A stretch of 64,000 bases of DNA from the NCBI RefSeq assembly GCF_007830255.1, contig NZ_VLKG01000010.1:42564-106563 (forward strand), read 5' to 3'. The translations under genes were made by a program, and so were the position numbers. The stretch comes from Azomonas agilis. Its GTDB lineage: Bacteria > Pseudomonadota > Gammaproteobacteria > Pseudomonadales > Pseudomonadaceae. The notes below the pieces were generated by a model, which was not told the origin of the DNA, did not search any database, and worked only from the letters and a program-made list of their open reading frames with translations. Below are positions 19,022 to 27,893 of the stretch, piece after piece (the first letter of the stretch is position 1; each line of letters opens with the position of its first letter).

Positions 19022-19645
19022 ATGCGTCGTACCAAAGAAGAAGCGGAAAAAACCCGCACCGCCATTTTAGCCTCCGCAGAGCGCCTATTTTTAGCCCGAG
19101 GGGTGGCCCATACCAGCTTGGATTTAATCGCTAAAGAGGCCGGTGTTACCCGAGGTGCTGTCTACTGGCATTTTGAAAATAAATCCCATCTATTCCACGA
19201 AATGCTCAATCAGGTGCGTCTTCCCCCTGAGCAATTGATTGAGCGTTTATCAGTATGTGACCAACAAGATCCCATTAAGGCCTTGCACGAACTTTGTATT
19301 GAGGTAGTGACCTCCTTGGGGCAAAACCCGCAACGCTTACGCATCCTCACCATCTTCCTGCACCGCTGCGAGTTCACCGACGAGCTGCGAGAAGCGGAAA
19401 AACGCCACTACGCCTTTGTCGAGCTATTCATTCAGTTATCGGAACAATTATTCGCCAGAGCAAGCCACCAACTACAACCGGGCGTTACGCCCCGAATAGC
19501 GGCCCGAGCCTTACACGGCTTACTGATCGGCCTGATGACAGACTGGACACACGACCCACAACTGTACAATGCAGAACAAGACCCCGCTGCGCTACTGAAT
19601 CCAATGTTTTGCGGGCTGGTAAAAAACTGGAACAGGGGAGATTAA
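19022..19645 (+). CDS. TetR-family repressor, AcrR/TtgR type
   Basis: A 207-aa regulator. The N-terminal helix-turn-helix (TRTAILASAERLFLARGVAHTSLDLIAKEAGVTRGAVYWHFENKSHLFHEML) is the AcrR/TtgR/SmeT subtype, and the C-terminal ligand domain contains ARALHGLLIGLMTDW, as in AcrR. It is divergent from the Bcr/CflA transporter, and the intergenic operator resembles the AcrR box. It probably represses the transporter and itself, with release by hydrophobic drugs. A strong terminator follows directly. Confidence 0.88.
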   Translation: MRRTKEEAEKTRTAILASAERLFLARGVAHTSLDLIAKEAGVTRGAVYWHFENKSHLFHEMLNQVRLPPEQLIERLSVCDQQDPIKALHELCIEVVTSLGQNPQRLRILTIFLHRCEFTDELREAEKRHYAFVELFIQLSEQLFARASHQLQPGVTPRIAARALHGLLIGLMTDWTHDPQLYNAEQDPAALLNPMFCGLVKNWNRGD

Positions 19646-19657
19646 TCCCTACAACGC

Positions 19658-19687
19658 AAAAGCCAGAGCTCAAGGCTCTGGCTTTTT
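19658..19687. terminator. Bidirectional intrinsic terminator
   Basis: AGCCAGAGC (19661-19669) pairs with GCTCTGGCT (19675-19683) around a 5-nt loop, with A residues before and T residues after, so it works from both strands. It lies between the tetR gene and the convergent TerB-like gene. Confidence 0.9.
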
Positions 19688-19714
19688 GTACTCAATCGCT
19701 GTACCTACCCAAAC

Positions 19715-20224
19715 TTAGGACTTATGCAGGCTAACCTGATAACCCGCTTGATTCTTGGGATGCTCAGGGTTGATGAATACGGCGCGATCATTCTTCAACA
19801 AAATCACTTCAAAGAAAGGTCTAAAGCGCTCCTCAGAAATTTGGAAGGCTTGCAGGAATTGTCCAAACAGCGCTTGCTCTCCAGGCTCTGGCTGACCATC
19901 GGCTAACGAAGAGTCGATCAGATTAACCAAAATGCACATTTTTTGCGCATCGCTCAGCAAGGGCGTTGCTTCGGCCAGAAACTCGTTGATGGATTTGCGC
20001 CGTCTATAACGAATCGCATTATCTAATAGCTTTTCGTTCTGAGCCCCGACCCCAATCACGCCATTCCCTTGATCCTGACCGCCCAACACCGACAACAGAT
20101 GGCCAACCTCTTCGTTATCAATTTCGCCATCAGCAGACATCATGTACAGCAAAGACACTGCAAAAGCCAAGTGAGGTGTCATTTGCTCACCCGCATCGCT
20201 TTTGAACATGTCGAACAGACCCAT
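19715..20224 (-). CDS. TerB-like (tellurite-resistance fold) protein
   Basis: A 169-aa soluble protein. The N-terminal half has the TerB-like pattern AVSLLYMMSADGEIDNEEVGHLLSVLGG, where the acidic DGEIDxEE cluster is a likely metal site. A second similar turn reads SSLADGQPEPGEQALFGQFLQAF. The C-terminus (FEVILLKNDRAVFINPEHP) is not recognised. TerB-fold proteins occur in envelope and stress contexts, but no specific role can be given. It stands alone, with terminators on its downstream side. Confidence 0.65.
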   Translation of the reverse strand: MGLFDMFKSDAGEQMTPHLAFAVSLLYMMSADGEIDNEEVGHLLSVLGGQDQGNGVIGVGAQNEKLLDNAIRYRRRKSINEFLAEATPLLSDAQKMCILVNLIDSSLADGQPEPGEQALFGQFLQAFQISEERFRPFFEVILLKNDRAVFINPEHPKNQAGYQVSLHKS

Positions 20225-20397
20225 TTTTATCTCCTAATGGTGGTTGGCAAGCATATGGCGAAGGCCAAAATATCTCGTTTACCCCTCCTATCCGCATAGG
20301 AGGGGCGATGCCATTCTAGGCAATCCCTTTGAAAACCGAGAGTAGATACTGATTGGATGACACTTTTTGCATCACAAATCCCTAAGGCTGTGCTCAA

Positions 20398-20589
20398 TTA
20401 TAAAACCTGAAAGCCCTCCTCTTGAATCAGGGCCCGAATCTGCTGCTCGCTCAGTTGGCTGTTGACCTGCACCACGCCCGCCGCACGATCTATTTCTACT
20501 TTGGCTTGTGCATCCTGCGCTTGAATAGCTTGAGTCACCGCGCGCTCACAATGACCACAGGTCATACCCTGAACTTTAAATACTTGCAT
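20398..20589 (-). CDS. copZ: Copper chaperone (HMA domain, CopZ-like)
   Basis: A 63-aa single heavy-metal-associated domain. The metal-binding loop is GMTCGHC near the N-terminus, followed by the usual beta-alpha-beta-beta-alpha-beta pattern ending in EEGFQVL. The ATG at 20589 is preferred; a TTG two codons earlier has better spacing from AGGAG, so the start is slightly uncertain. It is divergent from the copper ATPase gene, fitting delivery of Cu(I) to that pump. Confidence 0.88.
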   Translation of the reverse strand: MQVFKVQGMTCGHCERAVTQAIQAQDAQAKVEIDRAAGVVQVNSQLSEQQIRALIQEEGFQVL

Positions 20590-20725
20590 GCTCAATAAAC
20601 TCCTCTGGTGTATCCGTCATAGGCTCAAGACCCCAAGTCACTTGCACTGAGATTCAGCCTTAATGCTTGACCCCATACCGCCTAGGGCGTTGACTCAAAA
20701 CTATTGAATGCAAAGAGAACCCTCC

Positions 20726-23110
20726 ATGTCTAGTCCATTGACCTATACCTTGCCTATTTCTGGCATGACCTGCACCAACTGCTCCCAGCGCATTGAACGA
20801 GCCCTAAGCAAACTCAAGGGGGTGGAGGCGGCTGAAGTCAATTTTGCCACCGAACAGGCCCGCGTCCAAACAACCCAAGTACTGCTTAAAGACTTAGTGG
20901 CTTGCATTGAACAGGCGGGCTATCAAGTGCCCCGACACCGACTTGAACTCAAAATCGGAGGAATAACCTGTGCCAACTGCGTCGGACGCATTGAGCGCTT
21001 GATCGGCAAAATGCCACAGGTTTTAGCGGTAACGGTCAATCTAGCCACTGAACGCGCTCACCTAGAAGTGGTTGAAGGCTTTACGCTGGACTCCTTAATC
21101 CAGAACCTGCACCAAGAGGGCTATTCTGCGAGTCCCATTCAGGATGATGGTGCATCCGATGAGCATGGCCAACAGCAGCAACTCAAACGCGAGCGCTTAC
21201 ATCTTCTACTGGCGATTTTGCTAGCAACTCCCTTAGTCATTCCTATGTTTGGCTCTATCTGGGGTCAACACTGGATGCTCCCCGCTTGGCTTCAGTGGTT
21301 ATTAGCTACTCCTGTACAGTTCATTCTCGGAGCCCGATTTTATCGAGCCGCTTATCAAGCAATACGAGCGGGGTCTGGAACTATGGATGTGCTGGTTGCC
21401 TTAGGTACTAGCGCCAGTTACGGCCTTAGTCTGTATCAGTGGTGGAGTGCGCCACCCGACACCATGCCCCACTTATACTTTGAGGCCTCAGCGGTCATCA
21501 TCGCACTGGTACTCTTGGGCAAATACTTAGAGCAACGCGCCAAACGCCAAACCCGAGCTGCCCTTGAGTCATTGGAAAACCTGCGCCCACAACAAGCCAC
21601 CCGCCTGATTCAAGATCAAGAAGAGTTAGTGCCCATCAGTAGCCTCCGATTGGAGGATCTGGTGGTGGTACGCCCCGGTGAACGCTTTCCCGTTGACGGT
21701 TTGGTGATAGAAGGCCACAGCCAAGCAGACGAAGCCCTAATCAGCGGTGAAAGCCTCCCTGTGAGCAAACAACCCGGAGATAAAGTCATTGGCGGAGCCA
21801 TCAATGGTGAAGGCCGCTTGCTGATCCGCACCACCGCCTTAGGCTCAGAAAGCCTACTGGCTCAGGTGATTCGCTTAGTCGAAGAGGCCCAAGCCGCTAA
21901 AGCGCCGATTCAAAAGCTGGTGGATCAAGTCAGCCAGATCTTTGTGCCCACAGTACTGGGTATTGCAGGCTTAACCCTCATACTATGGCTGATGCAGGGG
22001 GCGGCCTTGGAAACCGCTTTAATCAACGCTGTTGCCGTACTGGTGATCGCCTGCCCCTGTGCTCTGGGTTTAGCCACTCCAGCCGCCATCATGGTGGGAA
22101 CCGGTGTAGCGGCACGTCACGGCATCCTGATTAAAAACGCGGAAGCTTTAGAACGCGCCCAAACCATTACTCAGGTGGCCTTTGATAAAACCGGAACCCT
22201 AACCTCAGGCCATCCGCAGCTTATCCACTATCAAAGTTTCCACGACGATAACCCAGCCCTGTTACGTCTTGCTGGAGCACTGCAACAGCACAGCGAACAT
22301 CCATTGGCCAAAGCCGTGCTCACCGTCTGTCACGCTCAAGACCTTAGGCTTCCAACTCCGCATAACAGCCAAACGCTCGCCGGTCGTGGCCTTGTGGCTG
22401 AGGTTGAGGGACGCACTCTGGCTTTGGGCAATCGCCGCTTATTAGAGGAACAAGATGTATCGACCACAGAATATGCTGAGCTGGCCGCTCAATGGGAAGC
22501 GGAAGGCTATACCCTGTCTTGGCTAATCGAGTGCCAACCTAAGACGCAATTGTTGGGGCTGCTGGCCTTTGGCGACTCACTCAAACCCAACGCCGCTGCT
22601 TGCATCGCACAACTAAAAGCACAGGGTATTCGTACCTATTTAATCAGCGGAGACAATTACGGCAGTGCCCAACGGGTCGCCAAGGCCTTGCACATTGATG
22701 AAGTGCAGGCGGAAGTACTGCCCGCTGATAAAGCAGCTCATATTAACGCGCTCAAACAACAAGGCCGCGTGGCTATGGTGGGCGACGGCATCAACGATGC
22801 ACCGGCCCTAGCTGCCGCTGATGTGGGCATTGCGATGGGCAGCGGCACCGATGTAGCCATGCATGCTGCCGACATTACCTTGATGCGCGGAGATCCACTC
22901 TTAGTGCCAGCCGCTCTGTCGATCAGCCATCATACGTGGCGCAAGATTCGGCAGAATCTGTTTTGGGCCTTTGTGTACAACCTGATCGGTATTCCGCTGG
23001 CGGCCTTTGGCCTACTGAATCCTGCCCTTGCAGGAGGGGCAATGGCACTGTCCAGCGTCAGCGTTATCAGCAATGCGCTGTTGCTGCGGCGCTGGACACC
23101 CAAAACCTGA
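20726..23110 (+). CDS. copA: Copper-exporting P1B-type ATPase
   Basis: Cu(I)-translocating ATPase of the inner membrane. Two N-terminal HMA domains carry GMTCTNC (about 14-20) and GGITCANC (about 80-87). Eight membrane helices surround the transport motif CPCALG. Cytosolic motifs are TGES-type ISGES, DKTGT with the phosphorylated Asp, HP in SEHPLAKAV, and GDGINDAPAL. The ATG at 20726 is taken because the ATG 18 nt upstream has no ribosome site, though either is possible. Length is 794 aa. The divergent gap to copZ holds a TTGACC element but no confident CueR box. Confidence 0.95.
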   Translation: MSSPLTYTLPISGMTCTNCSQRIERALSKLKGVEAAEVNFATEQARVQTTQVLLKDLVACIEQAGYQVPRHRLELKIGGITCANCVGRIERLIGKMPQVLAVTVNLATERAHLEVVEGFTLDSLIQNLHQEGYSASPIQDDGASDEHGQQQQLKRERLHLLLAILLATPLVIPMFGSIWGQHWMLPAWLQWLLATPVQFILGARFYRAAYQAIRAGSGTMDVLVALGTSASYGLSLYQWWSAPPDTMPHLYFEASAVIIALVLLGKYLEQRAKRQTRAALESLENLRPQQATRLIQDQEELVPISSLRLEDLVVVRPGERFPVDGLVIEGHSQADEALISGESLPVSKQPGDKVIGGAINGEGRLLIRTTALGSESLLAQVIRLVEEAQAAKAPIQKLVDQVSQIFVPTVLGIAGLTLILWLMQGAALETALINAVAVLVIACPCALGLATPAAIMVGTGVAARHGILIKNAEALERAQTITQVAFDKTGTLTSGHPQLIHYQSFHDDNPALLRLAGALQQHSEHPLAKAVLTVCHAQDLRLPTPHNSQTLAGRGLVAEVEGRTLALGNRRLLEEQDVSTTEYAELAAQWEAEGYTLSWLIECQPKTQLLGLLAFGDSLKPNAAACIAQLKAQGIRTYLISGDNYGSAQRVAKALHIDEVQAEVLPADKAAHINALKQQGRVAMVGDGINDAPALAAADVGIAMGSGTDVAMHAADITLMRGDPLLVPAALSISHHTWRKIRQNLFWAFVYNLIGIPLAAFGLLNPALAGGAMALSSVSVISNALLLRRWTPKT

Positions 23111-23129
23111 GCCGATCCGCACAGCAGAC

Positions 23130-23168
23130 AGGGCTTATTCAATCTACATGATAGATTGGATAATCCCT
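23130..23168. terminator. Shared stem-loop between copA and bacterioferritin gene
   Basis: A 17-nt arm (23130-23146) pairs with 23152-23168 with one mismatch and one wobble around a 5-nt loop. It lies between two convergent genes, and arms this long can act in both directions. Confidence 0.55.
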
Positions 23169-23177
23169 GTGTTCCCA

Positions 23178-23642
23178 TCACATCTGGGATTGCAGATAGT
23201 TTTGCAGGCCAATGCGTTTAATCAGGCCTAACTGCTGCTCTAACCAATAGGCATGGTCTTCTTCAGTGTCTTTAATTTGGGCTTCTAAGATTTCCCGGGT
23301 TTGGAAGTCCCCAAGCTGCTCACATAACGCCACCCCCTTAGACAAGGCTTCGCGTACTTGATACTCAACAGCTAGGTCACGGCTAAGCATTTCTTCGACG
23401 TTATGTCCCGGATTAATGGGCTCAGGGCGCATATCCGGTACGCCTTCTAAAAACAGAATGCGCTTTAGTAACGCATCAGCATGCTGAGTTTCTTCCTGCA
23501 TTTCGTGATCAATGCGCTCGTACAGCTTGTGTAAACCCCAATCGGCATACATGCGTGAATGCAACATATACTGATCACGAGCTGCCAGCTCACCGCGCAG
23601 CAACTCCTTTAAGTAATCTATGACCGGTGCTTGACCTTGCAT
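23178..23642 (-). CDS. Bacterioferritin-family iron storage protein without heme ligand
   Basis: A 154-aa four-helix ferritin-like protein. Ferroxidase residues are E18, E51 and H54 on the first helices (NH2 half [12 protein letters not shown], then EETQHAD) and E94/E127/H130-type residues in [10 protein letters not shown] and [13 protein letters not shown]. Position 52, which is methionine in heme-binding bacterioferritins, is threonine here, so this is the non-heme (FtnA/BfrA-like) subunit type of pseudomonads. The start at 23642 has GGGGAG 5 nt upstream. The C-terminus [10 protein letters not shown] is typical. No Fur box is seen. Confidence 0.88.
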   Translation of the reverse strand: MQGQAPVIDYLKELLRGELAARDQYMLHSRMYADWGLHKLYERIDHEMQEETQHADALLKRILFLEGVPDMRPEPINPGHNVEEMLSRDLAVEYQVREALSKGVALCEQLGDFQTREILEAQIKDTEEDHAYWLEQQLGLIKRIGLQNYLQSQM

Positions 23643-23801
23643 CTCAGCTCCCCTGTTTGATGCGTGATAGAGTGTGCAAAGCATGGTCGCCCGAAGGCTT
23701 CTGGTCAAGGGCCAGTACGCCGCATTCTGCCTCTAATTACAGTGAATGAGGGGCGTTCTCAAGGGTATCTGAGTTTATTTTGTTTTTCATCTGGGCTAAT
23801 T

Positions 23802-24590
23802 ATGTCTCGATTAAGCTTCATTGATACCCATGCCCATCTGGATGATGCAGCCTTTGTTGAAGATTACCTTGATGTGCTAGAGCGTAGTTGCCAACGAGGT
23901 GTAAAACGCATCGTGCTGCCCGGTGTTACTGCTCAGGGTTGGGAGCGCCTTTGGCAACTGGCAGAACAGCAAAAGATGCTCTACGCTGCGCCCGGACTAC
24001 ATCCGGTTTATCTGGCTCAGCATCGGCCCGAACATCTAAGCCAGCTCAAGGAGTTCGTCGAGCGCCAACGCGATCACCCAAAACTCTGTGCCTTAGGTGA
24101 GATTGGGTTAGATTACTGGATACCCCATGCTGACCGTCCCGCACAGCAGCAACTCTTAGAGGCTCAGCTAAAAATCGCCTCGGAAATACAGCTTCCGGTA
24201 CTACTGCACGTGCGGCGGGCCCATGCGCCCATGATTGCTACGCTAAAGCGTTATCGACTCCAGCGGGGTGGCATTGTGCATGCGTTCAGTGGCAGTTTAG
24301 AAGAAGCCAAGGAATACCAAAAACTAGGCTTTCTATTGGGATTGGGGGGCGCTGGGACTTGGCCACAAGCTCAGCGGATGCAGCGCGTACTGAAACAACT
24401 TCCCTTGGAGGCGCTGGTGTTAGAAACCGATGCACCGGATCTAGCACCCGTTAGTCACCCCAACCAGCGCAATAGCCCAGAATACCTGCCTGACATTGCC
24501 CAAAATCTGGCCAAACAACGCGGCATCAGCCTAGCTAACTTGGCCGAAGCCGCGTACCAAAATAGCTGCCGGATTTTTGGCTGGCATTAA
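23802..24590 (+). CDS. TatD-family metal-dependent deoxyribonuclease
   Basis: A 262-aa TIM-barrel hydrolase. The metal-ligand motifs are IDTHAHLDDAAF (N-terminus), ALGEIGLDYW, LLHVRRAH, HAFSGSLEEA and LETDAPDLAP; together they define TatD/YjjV/YcfH proteins. The family includes 3'-5' DNA exonucleases; the exact substrate here is unknown. ATG at 23802 is chosen because homologous sequence begins at MSRLSFIDTHAH. The ribosome site is weak. It converges on ampE with a 4-nt overlap. Confidence 0.88.
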   Translation: MSRLSFIDTHAHLDDAAFVEDYLDVLERSCQRGVKRIVLPGVTAQGWERLWQLAEQQKMLYAAPGLHPVYLAQHRPEHLSQLKEFVERQRDHPKLCALGEIGLDYWIPHADRPAQQQLLEAQLKIASEIQLPVLLHVRRAHAPMIATLKRYRLQRGGIVHAFSGSLEEAKEYQKLGFLLGLGGAGTWPQAQRMQRVLKQLPLEALVLETDAPDLAPVSHPNQRNSPEYLPDIAQNLAKQRGISLANLAEAAYQNSCRIFGWH

Positions 24591-25423
24591 AAGCCTAAAA
24601 TGGCCCACAACCCAAGACAGGCATACCAAAACAGCCCTGAGCGCACCAATAAAGCCCATAGATCGTCTAAACGATCGGTGCCTTGTTCACCTTGCACCGT
24701 ATCCACAGGCGCTACAGAAAATAAGCCCACCCGCAACAACAGCCGATCCGCAGGCACTTCCCAATCCAACAGACGGGGCGCTAATACCCGCTTAAAGGTG
24801 GCCAAATTACCCACGATGGCAAAAGTTAGTGCCAATACACGGGCCGACAACCAATCAAACGCATGACGCAATTGAGCCGCTTGCTCACGCAGAGCAGCGC
24901 TGCGTCCCTGTTGCTCGATAAAGTCCAATAAGCGGTAAGCCAAAGCTGCCAAAGGCCCCAGCAGAACATACCAAAAAACCACGGCAAAAAAGGATTGATA
25001 GCTTTGCCACAGCAAATAGGTCTGTACCCGCTCGAACAACTGGCGCTCGTTACCACCTTCTAAGTTAAGGTCGCGTCGGGCTGCTAAATAAGCGGCTTCC
25101 TCATCGCCTCGGTTCCAAGCCTCACAGAAGGCTCCCAACCTAGCGCCCACATCATTACGGCCTAGGCTGTACAGCAAAATTACCAGATGTACCGGCACCA
25201 GCAGCCAACCGTAGGCCACAATTTCCAATTGCCACAGCAGCAGCCCTACCACTAACAAGGGCAAGCCCACTAACCACAACAAACTGCCCCAAACACCATT
25301 TCGGTACTCGACTCGTTGCTGCAGATTGAGCCACCAGTCATCGCGCTGAACCCAATGGAGTACATCAAAGATTTTCTCCACCAGTAACAGAGCAACCACC
25401 AGCAACAGCACCAAAAAAGACAT
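24587..25423 (-). CDS. ampE: AmpE-like inner-membrane protein
   Basis: A 278-aa membrane protein with about four hydrophobic segments: at 1-18, around 45-90 as a pair, around 140-170, and at the C-terminus. AmpE is encoded beside ampD and has been proposed to modulate beta-lactamase induction, but its biochemical activity is not settled. The NRGDEEAAYLAARRDL region and GPLAALAYRLLDFI are family-like. ATG at 25423 has AAGGAG 6 nt upstream; the codon two residues earlier is TTG. It follows ampD by 10 nt in the same operon. Confidence 0.85.
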   Translation of the reverse strand: MSFLVLLLVVALLLVEKIFDVLHWVQRDDWWLNLQQRVEYRNGVWGSLLWLVGLPLLVVGLLLWQLEIVAYGWLLVPVHLVILLYSLGRNDVGARLGAFCEAWNRGDEEAAYLAARRDLNLEGGNERQLFERVQTYLLWQSYQSFFAVVFWYVLLGPLAALAYRLLDFIEQQGRSAALREQAAQLRHAFDWLSARVLALTFAIVGNLATFKRVLAPRLLDWEVPADRLLLRVGLFSVAPVDTVQGEQGTDRLDDLWALLVRSGLFWYACLGLWAILGF

Positions 25424-25433
25424 GCACAACTCC

Positions 25434-25979
25434 TTAGGCTAAAGCGGACGTAAGCCTCGACCAATCAAAAAACGGGCCAGGATCTGTTTTGCGATCAGGC
25501 GCTATATCGCTGTGTCCACAAATTCGCTCGTTAGTAAGCTCTGGAAACGCACTTTGTAACTGCCGAACTAAAAAAATCAGGCTAGCGTACTGAGCCTCAG
25601 TGAAAGCTTGATGATCTGTGCCCTCCAACTCAATGCCCAGAGAAAAGTCGTTGCAGTTCTCACGCTCCCCAAAGCGGGACACACCGGCATGCCAGGCCCG
25701 ATCCAAACAGGAGACAAATTGCGTCACTTGCCCCTGCCGATCAATCAGAAAGTGCGCCGATACGCGCAAATCAGCGATGCTTTGAAAAAAGGGATGGGCG
25801 TTAGGATCTAAGCGATTTTGAAATAGGGCCTCCACCTGCCCGGTACCAAACTGGCCCGGCGGTAGGCTGATATTATGCAGCACCAATAACGAGATTTCCC
25901 CCGCAGGACGGGCATTAAAGTTTGGTGAAGGGCAGAGGGTAATGCCCTCAAACCAACCCGTAGCGCTATTAAATTGCAT
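25434..25979 (-). CDS. ampD: 1,6-anhydro-N-acetylmuramyl-L-alanine amidase AmpD
   Basis: Cytoplasmic zinc amidase that cleaves the peptide from 1,6-anhydromuropeptides during cell-wall recycling, keeping AmpR inducers low. Zn ligands are visible as His in LLVLHNISLPPG, His in RICGHSDIAPDRKTDPGP and Asp in the same KTDPGP motif. N-terminal SPNFNARP is a family hallmark. Length is 181 aa. The start overlaps the nfi stop by 11 nt, and ampE follows 10 nt downstream. Confidence 0.95.
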   Translation of the reverse strand: MQFNSATGWFEGITLCPSPNFNARPAGEISLLVLHNISLPPGQFGTGQVEALFQNRLDPNAHPFFQSIADLRVSAHFLIDRQGQVTQFVSCLDRAWHAGVSRFGERENCNDFSLGIELEGTDHQAFTEAQYASLIFLVRQLQSAFPELTNERICGHSDIAPDRKTDPGPFFDWSRLTSALA

Positions 25980-26664
25980 GCTGAAGCACCGATTGGCAGC
26001 CGTTGCGTTGTGAGGCCAAACGATCCGCCAAACGGGTGGGCTCTGGCAAGCGATAGCGCGTCACCTGCCCTTGAACCAATGCTGTAGCCGTATCCACACT
26101 CAACTTATGGCCCGGTGAAATAAACAAGGGATTACAACGGCGCTTGGTACGCAACACTGTTCCCAAGCGCTCTCCAGAGGAGTCTAATAAAGGAACCTGA
26201 TCGCCTGGCTCATCGCCCAAGGGATCATAGATACCTACCAATCGGCTTTTAGCCACACCAATGCAGGGTAAATCCGTTACCACCCCCAAGTGGGCAGCCA
26301 CCCCCAGACGGCGCGGATGGGCAATCCCTTGACCATCGACCATCAACAGATCGGGAATTTGGGGCAGTGCCGATAGGGCTTGCAACAAAGCAGGCAACTC
26401 CCGAAAAGACAACAGCCCCGGAATATAGGGCATGATTGTAGGCATCCGTACTAAGGACTCGGCCAAGGGTTGGTGGGTAGCAGCATCCATGAGCACAGCC
26501 GCCGCGCGGGTGATGCGGCCTTGATCTTCAAACCCCACATCCAAGCCCGCAATCAGCCGTAACGGTGGCAGCTCATCCTGAATACGAACCTGCGTGGCCA
26601 AACGCTGCTGTAAGGCGCGCGCATGGGCCGTGTTCCCATTCCACTCCTCAAATATCCAATCCAT
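25969..26664 (-). CDS. nfi: Endonuclease V
   Basis: Deoxyinosine-specific endonuclease that initiates repair of deaminated adenines. Motifs are LIAGLDVGFED (catalytic Asp), YIPGLLSFRELPALLQAL (conserved Y and E), LLMVDGQGIAHPRRLGVAAHLGV (catalytic Asp and DGxG) and GVAKSRLVG. The length of 231 aa is normal. It starts 6 nt after zapE and overlaps ampD, making a zapE-nfi-ampD-ampE chain. Pairing nfi with ampD is not the classical neighbourhood but the spacing implies cotranscription. Confidence 0.94.
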   Translation of the reverse strand: MDWIFEEWNGNTAHARALQQRLATQVRIQDELPPLRLIAGLDVGFEDQGRITRAAAVLMDAATHQPLAESLVRMPTIMPYIPGLLSFRELPALLQALSALPQIPDLLMVDGQGIAHPRRLGVAAHLGVVTDLPCIGVAKSRLVGIYDPLGDEPGDQVPLLDSSGERLGTVLRTKRRCNPLFISPGHKLSVDTATALVQGQVTRYRLPEPTRLADRLASQRNGCQSVLQHAI

Positions 26665-26670
26665 AGCAGG

Positions 26671-27792
26671 TTAAGGTTTGTGCGGACGAGTCAAAAATTC
26701 GTGCGATTGCATCTCTAACAAGCGGCTGAGGGTACGTTGGAATTCAAACTCCAGACGGCCACCGGTGTATAGATCCTTCAGCTCGACTTCCGCTGAAATA
26801 ATCAGTTTGACGTTACGGTCGTAGAACTCATCCACAAGGTTGATAAACCGACGGGCCATATCGTCTTTGGTGGCGTTCATCTGTTCTACATTGGAGAGCA
26901 ACACCGCTTCGAAAATCTTACCCAGCTCGATATAGTCATTCTGGCTGCGCGGGCCATCGCAGAGTTCGCGAAACTCAAACCAAGCCACATCGTTAGCTAC
27001 TTTACGCGCCACAATGGCCCGATTTTCAATGTTCAAAGGCTCATTTTCTAGCGTCTGACATTGCTCACTCAGCAAGCTACGGAAACTCTTGTTCAGGCTT
27101 TCCTCTGCCGCTGCGTCTAAAGGCCAGTGGTACAGCTCGGCTTGCTCCAAGGCGCGCAGACGGTAATCAATACCGCTGTCCACGTTGACGATCTCGGTGT
27201 ATTGCTTGAGCAAAGCAATCGCCGGCAGGAAGCGCGCGCGCTGCAAACCGTCTTTATACAGACCATCGGGGACGATGTTGGAGGTGGCAACCAAGCTCAC
27301 GCCGTTTTTAAACAGCTCTTCCAGCAAGGTGGCCAAAATCATGGCATCGGTAATATCGGAGACGAAAAACTCGTCAAAGCAAATGACGCGAGCCTCTTTG
27401 GCAAAACGCGCACCGATGATGGTCAGCGGGTTCTTTTCACCTTTGAGGGTTTTCAGCTCTTCGTGTACGCGCTTCATAAAGCGGTGGAAGTGGGTACGCA
27501 TCTTCTGCTCAAAGGGCAGCGCGTCGAAGAAGGTGTCCACAAGGTAGGTTTTACCGCGCCCTACTCCGCCCCAGAAATAGATGCCCTTAACCGGCTCTAG
27601 CGGTTTTTTCGCTACTACCCCACCAAACAGCTTGCTAAATAATCCTTTTTGCTGAGCTACCGCTTGGGGAGCGGCTGGGTTAACCAAGTCATCGTATAAG
27701 CGCTGAAGATGCCGCACCGCGTTCTCTTGGGCCGCATCGTAAAAAAATTCAGGGCGTTTCAGGTCGGCCTGATAGCGTTCGAGAGGAGTCAT
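26671..27792 (-). CDS. zapE: Cell-division AAA ATPase ZapE
   Basis: AFG1-like ATPase acting at the division ring. Walker A is GGVGRGKTYLVDTF, Walker B is VICFDEFFVSDITDAM, and the segment ATSNIVPDGLYKDGLQRARFLPAI is diagnostic of ZapE/YhcM. Length is 373 aa. The C-terminal IISAEVELKDLY fits the family. A near-consensus sigma-70 promoter precedes it (27825-27853), so it likely starts the zapE-nfi-ampD-ampE operon. Confidence 0.95.
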   Translation of the reverse strand: MTPLERYQADLKRPEFFYDAAQENAVRHLQRLYDDLVNPAAPQAVAQQKGLFSKLFGGVVAKKPLEPVKGIYFWGGVGRGKTYLVDTFFDALPFEQKMRTHFHRFMKRVHEELKTLKGEKNPLTIIGARFAKEARVICFDEFFVSDITDAMILATLLEELFKNGVSLVATSNIVPDGLYKDGLQRARFLPAIALLKQYTEIVNVDSGIDYRLRALEQAELYHWPLDAAAEESLNKSFRSLLSEQCQTLENEPLNIENRAIVARKVANDVAWFEFRELCDGPRSQNDYIELGKIFEAVLLSNVEQMNATKDDMARRFINLVDEFYDRNVKLIISAEVELKDLYTGGRLEFEFQRTLSRLLEMQSHEFLTRPHKP

Positions 27793-27824
27793 AAAGTGTA
27801 GTCAGGTTAATGAATCAGGCCCTC

Positions 27825-27853
27825 ACTTTAGCGATGCCCTTGACCTTTATCAA
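27825..27853 (-). promoter_or_regulatory. Sigma-70 promoter of zapE
   Basis: On the minus strand TTGATA (27848-27853), a 17-nt spacer, then TAAAGT (27825-27830). It is 5/6 at -35 and 4/6 at -10 to consensus and lies about 33 nt before the zapE start. Confidence 0.6.
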
Positions 27854-27893
27854 TTTCTCTCACGCTTTGGTATAGACTCGACCTGAGTTGCGT

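Noticed and set aside
20660..20705. CueR-type promoter between copZ and copA
   Set aside because: TTGACC with a 19-nt gap exists and CGCCTAGGGCG is a weak palindrome, but the following -10 (GACTCA) is poor and the typical CueR dyad is not recognisable.
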